A stretch of 64,000 nt of DNA, from contig NZ_CP013374.1 in the NCBI RefSeq assembly GCF_001522585.2, forward strand, positions 1 to 64,000. Direction: 5' to 3'. Below the pieces are notes generated by a model that saw nothing but the letters and a program-made list of their open reading frames with translations, did no database searches and had not been told where the DNA came from. The stretch comes from Burkholderia sp. NRF60-BP8 (GTDB taxonomy: Bacteria > Pseudomonadota > Gammaproteobacteria > Burkholderiales > Burkholderiaceae). Shown one piece after another: positions 42,247-51,774 of this stretch. The translations under genes and the position numbers were made by a program. Every line of letters starts with the position of its first letter. Position 1 is the first letter of the stretch.

Positions 42247-43254
42247 ATGCACATCGATCTCCCTGTCGTCTGGGCCGCGATCATCGGCCTCGGCGTATTC
42301 ATCTACGTGATGCTGGACGGCTTCGATCTCGGCATCGGGCTGCTGTTTCCGTTCTTCGACGCGAAGGCCGAGCGCCAGGTGATGCTCGACACCGTCGCGC
42401 CGGTGTGGGACGGCAACGAGACGTTTCTCGTGCTCGGCGGCGCGGGCCTCTACGGCGCGTTCCCGGTCGTGTATTCGACGCTGCTGCCGGCCAACTACCT
42501 GCCGCTGATCCTGATGGTGGTCGGGCTGATTTTTCGCGGCGCGGCGTTCGAGTTGCGCGCGAAGGCCAATCGTACGCAGCATCTGTGGGATCTCGCGTTC
42601 ATCGGCGGCTCCGCGCTCGCCGCGTTCTGCCAGGGGATCACGCTCGGTTCGCTGCTGCAGGGCATCCGGATCGTGAACAACCAGTTCGCGGGCGGACCGT
42701 TCGACTGGCTGTCGCCGTTCAGCCTGTTTTGCGGGATCGGCGTGCTCGTCACCTATGCGACGCTCGGCTGCGGCTGGCTGATCCTGAAGGTCGACGGCGA
42801 GCTGCAGCGCAAGATGCGGCTGCTGATGAAGCCGCTCACGGGCGTGCTGCTCGCGGTGATGGGCGTGGTCAGCCTGTGGACCGTGATCGGGCTGCCGGCC
42901 GTCGCGCACCGCTGGTTCGGCAGCGGCAACCTCGGCTGGTTCCTGCCGGTGCCGATCCTCGTCGTCGCATGCGTGTGGGGCATCTTCCACTCGGTGAAGC
43001 GTGCGCACGAGGCCACGCCGTTCCTGCTGACGCTCGCGCTCGTATTCCTCGGCTACACGGGGCTCGTGATCAGCATCTGGCCGAACATCGTGCCGCCGTC
43101 GCTGACGATCTGGGACGCGTCGTCGAGCCATTCGAGCCAGTTGTTCGCGCTCGTCGGCACCGTGATCGTGCTGCCGATCATCCTCGTGTACAACGCGATG
43201 CAGTACCGCGTGTTCCGCGGCAAGGTGCGCGAGGGCGACATCGGCTATCACTGA
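42247..43254 (+). CDS. cydB: cytochrome bd ubiquinol oxidase subunit II
   Basis: A 335-residue partner subunit with eight or nine membrane helices; MHIDLPVVWAAIIGLGVFIYV, MLDGFDLGIG, VWDGNETFLV and RGAAFELR are diagnostic of CydB. It starts 2 bases after cydA ends. No small CydX-like ORF is evident in the 160 bases after it. A 6-bp hairpin lies 30 bases after the stop. Confidence 0.9.
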   Translation: MHIDLPVVWAAIIGLGVFIYVMLDGFDLGIGLLFPFFDAKAERQVMLDTVAPVWDGNETFLVLGGAGLYGAFPVVYSTLLPANYLPLILMVVGLIFRGAAFELRAKANRTQHLWDLAFIGGSALAAFCQGITLGSLLQGIRIVNNQFAGGPFDWLSPFSLFCGIGVLVTYATLGCGWLILKVDGELQRKMRLLMKPLTGVLLAVMGVVSLWTVIGLPAVAHRWFGSGNLGWFLPVPILVVACVWGIFHSVKRAHEATPFLLTLALVFLGYTGLVISIWPNIVPPSLTIWDASSSHSSQLFALVGTVIVLPIILVYNAMQYRVFRGKVREGDIGYH

Positions 43255-43283
43255 GCGGCAAGCAGCGTGACGCGGCGCGGCGC

Positions 43284-43301
43284 GCGCGTATCATCACGCG
43301 C
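43284..43301 (+). terminator. weak hairpin after cydAB
   Basis: GCGCGT, loop ATCATC, ACGCGC: a 6-bp stem starting 30 bases after cydB. No T-run; a modest candidate. Confidence 0.3.
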
Positions 43302-43415
43302 AGCGCGGCGCCCGCCCCGGCATCCGACCGAACAGCGGCCCGCCACGCGCGGGCCGTTGCGCATCGGGTGCGGGCGCAACGGGTTGCGTATTCCTTCGGC
43401 AGTCGAGAAAACATC

Positions 43416-44336
43416 ATGATCGTCAGACCACGACAGAACTGGCTCCGGATGCTGTTCGTATGGAACGGCTCCGTGCTGCAATCGATCATTCCGCAGCTCG
43501 TGTTCATGGCGATCGTCAGCACGCTGGCGGTCTTCACGAACGGACGCATCTTCGGCGAGAAGATTCCGCTCAACACCGCGCCGTTCACGCTGTTCGGGCT
43601 CGCGCTCGCGATCTTCCTCGGGTTTCGCAACAACGCGAGCTTCGAGCGCTTCAAGGAGGCGCGGCATCTGTGGGGCAACCTGCTGATCGCCGCACGCGCG
43701 GTGACGTCGCAACTGCATCGCTACCTGCCCGACAGCGTGAGCGACGCCGAGCGCAACCGGCTTGCCGATCTGCTGATCGCGCTCGCGTATGCGTTGAAAC
43801 ATCAACTGCGTCATACCGATCCGACCGAAGACCTGCTGCGCATTCTCGGGGCGGAGCGCACGGCCGCGCTCGGCGGCAAATGCTACAAGCCCGTCGCGAT
43901 CCTCGACGAACTGCGCGGCGGCATCGTCCGTGCGCTGGGGCGCGCGCCCGGCAGCGACGCGACCTGCTGGATGTTCGAGACGCAACTCGACGAGCTCGGC
44001 AAGTCGGTCGGTGGTTGCGAGCGCATCCTGTCGACGCCGATCCCGTTTTCGTACAGCGTGCTGCTCCATCGCACCGTGTATGCGTATTGCGTGCTGCTGC
44101 CGTTCGGGCTCGTCGATTCGACGGAGTTCTTCACGCCGCTGATCTGCGTGTTCATTTCCTACACGCTGATCGCGCTCGAAGCGATCGCGAACGAAGTGGC
44201 CGAGCCGTTCGGCCTCGCGCCGAATGCGCTCGCGCTCGATGCGATGACGCGCACGATCGAGCGGTCGGTGCTCGAACTCGGCGATCGGCCGATGCCCGAG
44301 GAGTTCGTGCCGGCGTCGACGTATCAGATCACGTAG
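43416..44336 (+). CDS. bestrophin-family anion channel (YneE/UPF0187 type)
   Basis: A 306-residue membrane protein of the bacterial bestrophin family: FGLALAIFLGFRNNASFERFKEAR, LWGNLLIAARAVTSQL, TPIPFSYSVLLHRTVY and a C-terminal IALEAIANEVAEPFG with DAMTRTIE are the family blocks. Bacterial homologues form pentameric ion channels; some conduct cations rather than chloride. Monocistronic, 162 bases after cydB. Confidence 0.85.
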   Translation: MIVRPRQNWLRMLFVWNGSVLQSIIPQLVFMAIVSTLAVFTNGRIFGEKIPLNTAPFTLFGLALAIFLGFRNNASFERFKEARHLWGNLLIAARAVTSQLHRYLPDSVSDAERNRLADLLIALAYALKHQLRHTDPTEDLLRILGAERTAALGGKCYKPVAILDELRGGIVRALGRAPGSDATCWMFETQLDELGKSVGGCERILSTPIPFSYSVLLHRTVYAYCVLLPFGLVDSTEFFTPLICVFISYTLIALEAIANEVAEPFGLAPNALALDAMTRTIERSVLELGDRPMPEEFVPASTYQIT

Positions 44337-44429
44337 GCGGCGTGGTCGGTAGTGTGGTCGTCGGTAAGGTTGCTCGGCCGGATCGACGACGGGTGTGTAG
44401 ACTCGTGCTCGTTCAATGGAGCCAACACC

Positions 44430-44840
44430 ATGCAACTGCTCGATCACGTGTCGATCGGTGTGCCGGATATCGACCGGGCACGCCCCTTCTACGATGCCGT
44501 CATGGCTGCGCTGGGCGCGACCAAGGTCTATGACCGGCCCAATGCGCTCGGCTATGGCGAACGTTGCAGCGCGAACGACCCTGCATCGACTTTTCTGGCG
44601 GTGTATCTGGATCCCGCCGAAGTCGGCGCGAGCAAGCGGCACTGGTGCTTCAAGGCTGCTTCCCGCGAGCAGGTGCATGCGTTTTTCGAGGCTGGCTTGT
44701 CCACGGGCGGACAGTCCGACGGCGCCCCCGGCTTGCGGCCGCAGTACCACGGCGACTACTACGCGGCTTTTCTGGTCGATCCGGCCGGCAACCGGATCGA
44801 GGCCGTGTGTCACGCGGCGGCGCCGGAGCGCGAGCGGCCG

Positions 44841-44843
<3 letters not shown>
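44430..44843 (+). CDS. VOC-family (glyoxalase/bleomycin-resistance fold) protein
   Basis: A 137-residue protein with two beta-alpha-beta-beta-beta units: LDHVSIGVPDIDRARPFYDAVM at the start and AAFLVDPAGNRIEAVCH at the end. His6 and Glu near the C-terminus are the usual metal ligands. Function within the superfamily (lyase, dioxygenase, drug binding) cannot be told. It converges on trpS with only a 9-base gap. Confidence 0.8.
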
Positions 44844-45986
<1,143 letters not shown>

Positions 45987-45993
<7 letters not shown>

Positions 45994-46037
45994 CGCCACC
46001 AGCAATGTGCGATCGGCGGGGCGGGTCGGGTTTCCAT
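45987..46037 (-). CDS. trpS leader peptide with tandem Trp codons
   Basis: ATG to TGA, 16 residues: METRPAPPIAHCWWRA. Two adjacent TGG codons at positions 13-14 stand just before the stop, the arrangement by which ribosome stalling senses charged tRNA-Trp. The ATG has no Shine-Dalgarno sequence, but a TATACT -10 element ends 6 bases upstream (46049-46044), so translation could be leaderless. No good -35 was found at the usual spacing. Confidence 0.7.
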
Positions 46038-46043
46038 CGCGCA

Positions 46044-46049
46044 AGTATA
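46044..46049 (-). promoter_or_regulatory. -10 element TATACT upstream of the trpS leader
   Basis: TATACT matches the sigma-70 -10 hexamer in 5 of 6 places; expected start at about 46037, the A of the leader ATG. The -35 region is poor, so read-through from the upstream small gene is an alternative. Confidence 0.4.
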
Positions 46050-46075
46050 GCGCAGTGCGTGGGCGGACGCGTACG

Positions 46076-46231
46076 TCAGCGGATCACCGATTCCATCGCG
46101 AGGTAGGCGGTTTCCGCGGACGGCCACAGCAGGTACAGCAGGCCGGCCATCAGCAGCAATGCGCCGGCACGGACGAACGGCGTGCGGTCTTTGTCGCGTG
46201 GGGGACGGGTGGGCTGCTTCGATTTCTTCAT
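46076..46231 (-). CDS. small single-helix membrane protein
   Basis: A 51-residue protein: a basic N-terminus MKKSKQPTRPPRDKDRTPF, then one membrane helix (AGALLLMAGLLYLLWPSAETAYLAM). No family recognised, weak ribosome site. It ends 38 bases upstream of the trpS leader ATG, so it could be co-transcribed with it. Confidence 0.45.
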   Translation of the reverse strand: MKKSKQPTRPPRDKDRTPFVRAGALLLMAGLLYLLWPSAETAYLAMESVIR

Positions 46232-46777
46232 GCTTGCAGGCGCGGGGCGCGCCACTCCAACGGTTACTGCAACGGGTCGCGAGGAGGCGAGCCGGGGTGT
46301 TGCGGGTTCTACGGGGATAAACACGTGGTGCGCCGTTTGATCACGCAATCGATACGTGCGTTGGTTCGGCGCGCGACGATCCAGGGAGGATCGGCCATGG
46401 TGTGCGACACGCATGCTATCAGCTTGGCTGCCAGCTGACCGTAAAGAATTGTCGGGCAATGGGCGGGGCGGTATGTGCCGGGATATGGAGGCGTTTACCG
46501 TCGCTCACCCGAAAGAACGTAAAAAATTAATAAAATCAATGAATTGATATTTAATTGTTGAAGGGGTCGGATTGACCGATTGTGTGCGCCGCGGTCACGC
46601 CATGGACGCCGATGAGACCCATGGCGTTCTCTGCGGCTTCGGTCGAGTGATTGCGCGCTGTTTAGCATGGTGCGATTGTCTTCGTGTGAACGTTGCATTT
46701 AGAATCGGTGACCAAACAACCAAGCGCGCAGGTGACTCGGCGATCTGAGAGCGCCGTTTCCGAATGCCCATCTATAA
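46232..46777. other. A+T-rich spacer at the left edge of the T6SS effector island
   Basis: 546 bases without a convincing gene. From about 46440 base composition shifts abruptly: 46515-46560 contains runs such as AAAAAATTAATAAAATC and the dyad ATCAAT-GA-ATTGAT. This is the boundary of the island and a plausible H-NS-silenced promoter zone. The promoter listed at 46676 is in its right end. Confidence 0.5.
46676..46705 (+). promoter_or_regulatory. candidate sigma-70 promoter of the vgrG operon
   Basis: TTGTCT, 18-base spacer, TAGAAT; start expected near 46712, giving a leader of about 66 bases. Confidence 0.4.
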
Positions 46778-49663
46778 GTGAACGTGACCGAAATGCTGCG
46801 CGCCTTCGTTGGCACGCTCGATCAGAACAAACGTGCGATCCGGTTTCATTGGGGCCGTCACCAGGATGCGCTGGCGCATGTCCTGGTACCACAGAGCATC
46901 GATTTGACGGAGGGTCTCTGTGTCGGCCTCGAAGGGCACCTGACCTGCTTGTCGTCACGCCCGGATCTGCCGCTCTCTGCATTTTTGGGGTTGCCGCTTT
47001 CGGTGCAACTGATGACGGATCGAGGCAAGCCATATCCGATCAACGGGATCATCACGGATGTCCGCGCCGGTCAATCGGACGGTTCCCTCACGTGCGTGCA
47101 ACTGACATTGAGAGATGCGCTGGGTATTCTCGATCAGCGGATCAACAGCAGAACGTTTCGTTCGATGAGTGTCCCGGACATTCTGGAGACGCTGCTGCAC
47201 GAATGGCAGCAACGCAGCTCCGCGTTGGCGCAGGCTTTCGATTTCGAACTCGTGCTGGATCGAAATCAGTATCCAAAGCGCGAGCAGACGCGCCAGGCGG
47301 GCGAATCGGATGCGGCGTTCATTCGCCGGTTGTGTCGACGCGACGGCATTTTCTGGTACGCCCGGGCAGGCAAGCATGACGGTGCGGCCACGGACACGCC
47401 GGTCCATACGCTCGTGTTCTGTGACGATCCGACGAAGCTGCCGCAGGCGGCGGCAGGCCAAGTGCCTTACCACCGCGGTACGCAGTCGCGGGAGCGTGAC
47501 TCGGTCACGCTATGGTCCACGGCCCGTGCACTGACGCCCGGAAGCGTGCGGCGCGCCAGTTGGGATTACAAGACCGGCAGGATGGCGCAGTCCGAACAGG
47601 AGACGATCGTCGATCACGGCGAGGCAGGCAACGATCTCGCGAAGCTGCTGGCCGACTCGGTCATCGACGTTCCGCATGCGGCGGACTCGGATGCCGACCA
47701 CGAGCGTCTGGCGAAGGCTCGCATTCTGGCACATGAGCATCGCGCCGAATGCGTGCATGCGTCGAGCGACGTCCGGGATGTCTCGCCGGGTTTCTGGTTC
47801 ACGCTGCGTGGGCATCCGGAGCTCGATACCCGGCCCGAGGAGCAGCGGCAGTTCGTCGTTACCAGCTTGCACCACCGGGCCACCAACAATTTTTCGAAGG
47901 CGCTCGACGAGCGAGCCCAGGCGCTGTTTGCCGCGAGTCGCTGGAGTTTCGACGCGTTGCCGGTCGAAGAGGGTACCGGGGTTCGCTACGAGAACACATT
48001 CATTTGCGTGCGCCGCGGTGTGCCGCTGACGCCAGCGTACGATCCGCGCGTCGATTTGCCGGCTGTGCATCCGTTTACCGCGAAAGTGGTTGGCCAGGCC
48101 GGCGAGGAAGTGCACTGCGACGAATTGGGGCGCATCAAGGTGCAGATTCTCGGTTTGCGCGGGGACGATCATGCCCACGCGCAAGGTGCCGGCACCAGCG
48201 GAACCGAGCGGGACAGCGCGTGGGTGAGATGGGTCAGCCCCTGGGCCGGCCCGAACTACGGCATGGACATGCTGCCGCGCGCGGGAATGGAGGTGCTGAT
48301 CGACCATTTGCACGGCGACCCCGACAAGATGGTCGTGACCGGGGTGCTGCACGGCGGTCCCAACATGCCGACCACGTTCAGCCACACCGGTTCGCTTCCG
48401 GGCAATCGCTATCTATCCGGCATCAAGACCAAGGAGATCAAGGCGGATCGCTACAACCAGCTGCGTTTCGACGATACGCCCGGCCAGATCAGCAGCCAGC
48501 TTGCCAGCGAACACACCTATACCCAGCTGAACCTGGGCTACCTGACGGAGCCTCGTAACGATGGCAAAGGGGCGCCTCGTGGCGACGGTTTGGAGGCCAG
48601 AACCGATGCCCAGGCGGTCATTCGCGCCGCGAAGGGCGTCTACGTGACCGCGCAGCAGCAGGGGCGTGCCGAAGGCAAGATGCTTGAACGTACGGCATTG
48701 CAGACGTTGATCGAACAATTGCAGGAACTGGTACGGAACCTCGGCGATGCGTCCGCTGCGAACGACGCTGACAATACCGACCTCGCACGCATCGAGAAGA
48801 TCACATCGCAGATTAAGGGCTGGGATGCTGGCAGCAACGTTGACCAGGGCGGCGGCGGCTCCGGCGGCGCGCCGATGGTGGCAATCGAGGGGCCGGCCGG
48901 CGTGACCGTCGCGAGCCAGGACGCCATGGTGCTCGGGGCGCAGACCAACATCGATGCAGTGAGTGCCGGCAACACGCAAATCAGCGCGGGGCGCCGCCTG
49001 TTGATGCGCGTCGGAGACTGGATGAGCGCGTTCGCGGCCAAGGGAATGACGCTGGTCACGGCAGACGGGAAGCTGCGGATCGAGGCGCACAAGGAGGATG
49101 TGGTGGTGAAGGCCGCCAAGCGCATCATCCTGGAGGCAGGCGAAGAAATCGTGTTCCGCTCGCCGAAGGTCAATACCCAGGCGAGCGACGAAGCGTCGAT
49201 CAACGGCGGGTCGAGCTACAGCCAGTGGAATGGCGGCGGCGTTGTGCATGGCACGAGCGGCGTATGGCGCGAACATGCGGCGTCGCACAGTCTCGTCGGG
49301 CCGGACAACAAGGCTGTGAAAGCGCCCGATCCCCTGACCTTCAAGGAGTTGGAGCAACAGGACAGCCTCGCGGTAGTGCTCCGTTCCCACCCGAACGATG
49401 GCCGGCCGCTTGCCTATGAGCCGTACACGCTTTACAAGGGAGCGGCCAAGATTGCGGACGGCGTGACCGACGAGCATGGTCAACTGATCATCGCGAATCA
49501 CCAGAAGGGTACGTCTTCCTATACGGTCAAGCTGCACAATGGGCACGAGATCGAGGTGCCCGTGATGGAAGGAGGGTTGAGCGACGACGATCAACTGGCC
49601 GCACAGGGATGGCGGGCGGTCGACGGCGATCCGGAATCGCGCCAGCGCCACGCAGAGGGCTGA
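46778..49663 (+). CDS. vgrG: type VI secretion spike protein VgrG with C-terminal transthyretin-like extension
   Basis: A 961-residue spike protein that caps the T6SS tube and carries effectors. Residues about 1-400 are the gp27-like ring (GESDAAFIRRLCRRDGIFWY), about 425-520 the gp5 OB-fold (HPFTAKVVGQAGEEVHCDELGRIKVQ... SAWVRWVSPWAG), about 690-840 a DUF2345 beta-helix (VAIEGPAGVTVASQDAMVLGAQT). Residues about 860-940 (SLAVVLRSHPNDGRPLAYEPYTLYKG..., then GQLIIANHQKGTSSYTVKLHNGHEIEVPV) look like a transthyretin-type domain, known in other VgrGs to grip phospholipase effectors. Start uncertain: GTG 46778 or ATG 46793. Confidence 0.9.
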   Translation: MNVTEMLRAFVGTLDQNKRAIRFHWGRHQDALAHVLVPQSIDLTEGLCVGLEGHLTCLSSRPDLPLSAFLGLPLSVQLMTDRGKPYPINGIITDVRAGQSDGSLTCVQLTLRDALGILDQRINSRTFRSMSVPDILETLLHEWQQRSSALAQAFDFELVLDRNQYPKREQTRQAGESDAAFIRRLCRRDGIFWYARAGKHDGAATDTPVHTLVFCDDPTKLPQAAAGQVPYHRGTQSRERDSVTLWSTARALTPGSVRRASWDYKTGRMAQSEQETIVDHGEAGNDLAKLLADSVIDVPHAADSDADHERLAKARILAHEHRAECVHASSDVRDVSPGFWFTLRGHPELDTRPEEQRQFVVTSLHHRATNNFSKALDERAQALFAASRWSFDALPVEEGTGVRYENTFICVRRGVPLTPAYDPRVDLPAVHPFTAKVVGQAGEEVHCDELGRIKVQILGLRGDDHAHAQGAGTSGTERDSAWVRWVSPWAGPNYGMDMLPRAGMEVLIDHLHGDPDKMVVTGVLHGGPNMPTTFSHTGSLPGNRYLSGIKTKEIKADRYNQLRFDDTPGQISSQLASEHTYTQLNLGYLTEPRNDGKGAPRGDGLEARTDAQAVIRAAKGVYVTAQQQGRAEGKMLERTALQTLIEQLQELVRNLGDASAANDADNTDLARIEKITSQIKGWDAGSNVDQGGGGSGGAPMVAIEGPAGVTVASQDAMVLGAQTNIDAVSAGNTQISAGRRLLMRVGDWMSAFAAKGMTLVTADGKLRIEAHKEDVVVKAAKRIILEAGEEIVFRSPKVNTQASDEASINGGSSYSQWNGGGVVHGTSGVWREHAASHSLVGPDNKAVKAPDPLTFKELEQQDSLAVVLRSHPNDGRPLAYEPYTLYKGAAKIADGVTDEHGQLIIANHQKGTSSYTVKLHNGHEIEVPVMEGGLSDDDQLAAQGWRAVDGDPESRQRHAEG

Positions 49664-49698
49664 CCGACGATTTGCTGCAGTTTTCGACGAGAAACGTG

Positions 49699-51774
49699 AT
49701 GTCCGATACCAATACCCAAAACAAATCGAAGGCGCCGGTCGATGTCTGCAAGCGTCAGACGGTCGCTAGTGCGCAGTGGTTTCTGGAAAAGCAGGCGGAC
49801 TACTACGCGCCGCCTTATGAAAAGAATAATCTCGACGTATTCATTTGCGGCGAGGACGCATTCATGCAGATTGCAGCCGACTTGAAGGCCGCCAAGCATA
49901 GTGTCGAAATCATTTGCTGGGGTTTCGACCCGGGCATGGAACTGATCCGCAAGGGCACGGTTTGGCCGCGAGGAGATACCTGGGGCGGTCTGCTGCGCGA
50001 TGTGGCCGCCGGGAAATTCAACAACGGCAAGCCGGTGCAAGTGCGTTTGCTCTCGTGGTATGGCTTCATCGGTAGTCTCGGTTCGAACAATATGCCGGGC
50101 CACAGCAGCGGTCGTTTGAACTATGAAGAAAAGATGGCCATGATGGTCGGCGCCGCGGGTGGCATCTATTTGCCAACCGACAAGCCACCTCAACCGCAGA
50201 CGCCTCAGGAGCGACGTGAGGACTTCAATGCGCGGTGGTACGACGATGCGTTTGCCGGGCGATTCCCCACCCTGTCGGTTCGTACCCGAGATGGCAATAG
50301 CAAAGCGGTTCACGAAAGTCTGGCGGGCGAGCCGGGTAAACGCGATTTCACGGAAGTGTTGGGTCTGGAGAAAGTGGCCACGGATCACCAGAAGACCATT
50401 CTGATTGACTACGAGTACGATGGCGGTGCGCACGCAGTAGGCTATGTAATGGGCTTGAACAGCGTGACCGACTATTGGGACACACAGCAACACCTTTTCT
50501 TCGATCCACGTCGCGGTGAGTCATGGGAGGGGGCGAACGACGCTCAACCGGGTCTGAAGCCTTTCCAGGATTACGCTAGCCGTATTAGAGGTGAAGCGTT
50601 GGTGGCGGTGAGCAAGAACTTCACCGACGCGTGGAATCGCGCCAAGGGCAAGGGTGCGAATATCTCGAGAACGCACGATTTCAAAAAAGTACCGGCGGGC
50701 CTGACGCGGAATCTCGGTACGCCGTGTCAACGGGCGCAAGTCGTCCGAACGCAGCCCGAAGAAAAGGACAAATCCATCAAGGCGTTGTACGAGCAGGCGA
50801 CGTCCTTTGCAAGAAGCTATATCTACGTCGAGAATCAGTATTTTCAATATACGGAATGGCCGAATAAGCTGAAGGAGTGGCGAACCGAGTTCCTTGCGTG
50901 CAGCCAGTCAGCCGGACGGAAGCCGTCGGACATACCGAACCTGCACGTGATGGTTGTCATTCCGACACCCGAGCGGATACAAATGGTGCCGCGTACGCAC
51001 GATACGGTTAAGGTTCTGGGGCACGGTACCTCCATGCCTAATCAGGACAAGGCAGTCGAGGATGAGCTCGCCCGCAACCGGCGGCAGCAAACGGAGTGGG
51101 ACGCCTATGTCAAGCGGCAGAAGGCGAGCGGCGGGAGAATCGATCCCGATCTTTACCCGGCACCGCTTTCGCCCGCGGCGCAAAGCGCCAAGGACCTTGG
51201 CGATAAGGCGTCTCTTGCTAAATCGCTCGATCAAATGGGCATTCGCACGCTGGTGGGTAGCCTGTGGGCCTTCGACCGCAATTGGCGCAATTCCAAGTTG
51301 AATACCGAGACGGCGAAGCAGCAGGCTGATTGGGATGAATATGTGAAGAAGCAGCAAGCCAAGGGCGAATTGCCCGATCCGGACCGAGCGCCGATGCTGC
51401 CGCTGTCGGCACAGTTGATTGCGGCCCGGTACAGAGAAATCTATATCCACAGCAAGTTGCTGCTGATAGACGATAGTTTCTTCACGCTCGGTAGCGCCAA
51501 CCTGAATTTACGGAGCATGGCGGTTGATGCGGAGATCAATGTGGGCAGTGATGATCGTGCCAAGAGTACCGATTTGCGTAAGCGGGTTTGGAAGCTTCAT
51601 ACCGGCGGCAAACATGATGGTGGCGACGGTAGTCCCGATGCAATCAAGGAAACATTCATGAAGTGGCAGAAGCTCATGGATTCGAACGTCATGCAAAGAA
51701 AGAGAGGTCTGGATCTGTCGGGCTTCCTGATGGCGTTCCAAGACGAGCGCACGTCAAGCGTTCGGCTGGCTTAA
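49699..51774 (+). CDS. phospholipase D effector, Tle5-like (two HKD motifs)
   Basis: A 691-residue member of the phospholipase D superfamily. HKD motif 1 is HQKTILID (His230, Lys232, Asp237), motif 2 is HSKLLLID (His584, Lys586, Asp591) followed by GSANLN. Around motif 2 lie aromatic lipid-site residues (YIYVENQYFQY earlier). No signal peptide, as expected for T6SS cargo. It follows vgrG by 35 bases and precedes a Sel1-repeat lipoprotein with which it overlaps by one base, the effector-immunity layout of Tle5 systems. Expected action: cleaving phosphatidylethanolamine in rival membranes. Confidence 0.85.
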   Translation: MSDTNTQNKSKAPVDVCKRQTVASAQWFLEKQADYYAPPYEKNNLDVFICGEDAFMQIAADLKAAKHSVEIICWGFDPGMELIRKGTVWPRGDTWGGLLRDVAAGKFNNGKPVQVRLLSWYGFIGSLGSNNMPGHSSGRLNYEEKMAMMVGAAGGIYLPTDKPPQPQTPQERREDFNARWYDDAFAGRFPTLSVRTRDGNSKAVHESLAGEPGKRDFTEVLGLEKVATDHQKTILIDYEYDGGAHAVGYVMGLNSVTDYWDTQQHLFFDPRRGESWEGANDAQPGLKPFQDYASRIRGEALVAVSKNFTDAWNRAKGKGANISRTHDFKKVPAGLTRNLGTPCQRAQVVRTQPEEKDKSIKALYEQATSFARSYIYVENQYFQYTEWPNKLKEWRTEFLACSQSAGRKPSDIPNLHVMVVIPTPERIQMVPRTHDTVKVLGHGTSMPNQDKAVEDELARNRRQQTEWDAYVKRQKASGGRIDPDLYPAPLSPAAQSAKDLGDKASLAKSLDQMGIRTLVGSLWAFDRNWRNSKLNTETAKQQADWDEYVKKQQAKGELPDPDRAPMLPLSAQLIAARYREIYIHSKLLLIDDSFFTLGSANLNLRSMAVDAEINVGSDDRAKSTDLRKRVWKLHTGGKHDGGDGSPDAIKETFMKWQKLMDSNVMQRKRGLDLSGFLMAFQDERTSSVRLA

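Noticed and set aside
46500..46560. FNR-like site in the A+T-rich stretch before vgrG (TTGATATTTAATTG)
   Set aside because: The right half does not match ATCAA, so it is not a valid dyad.
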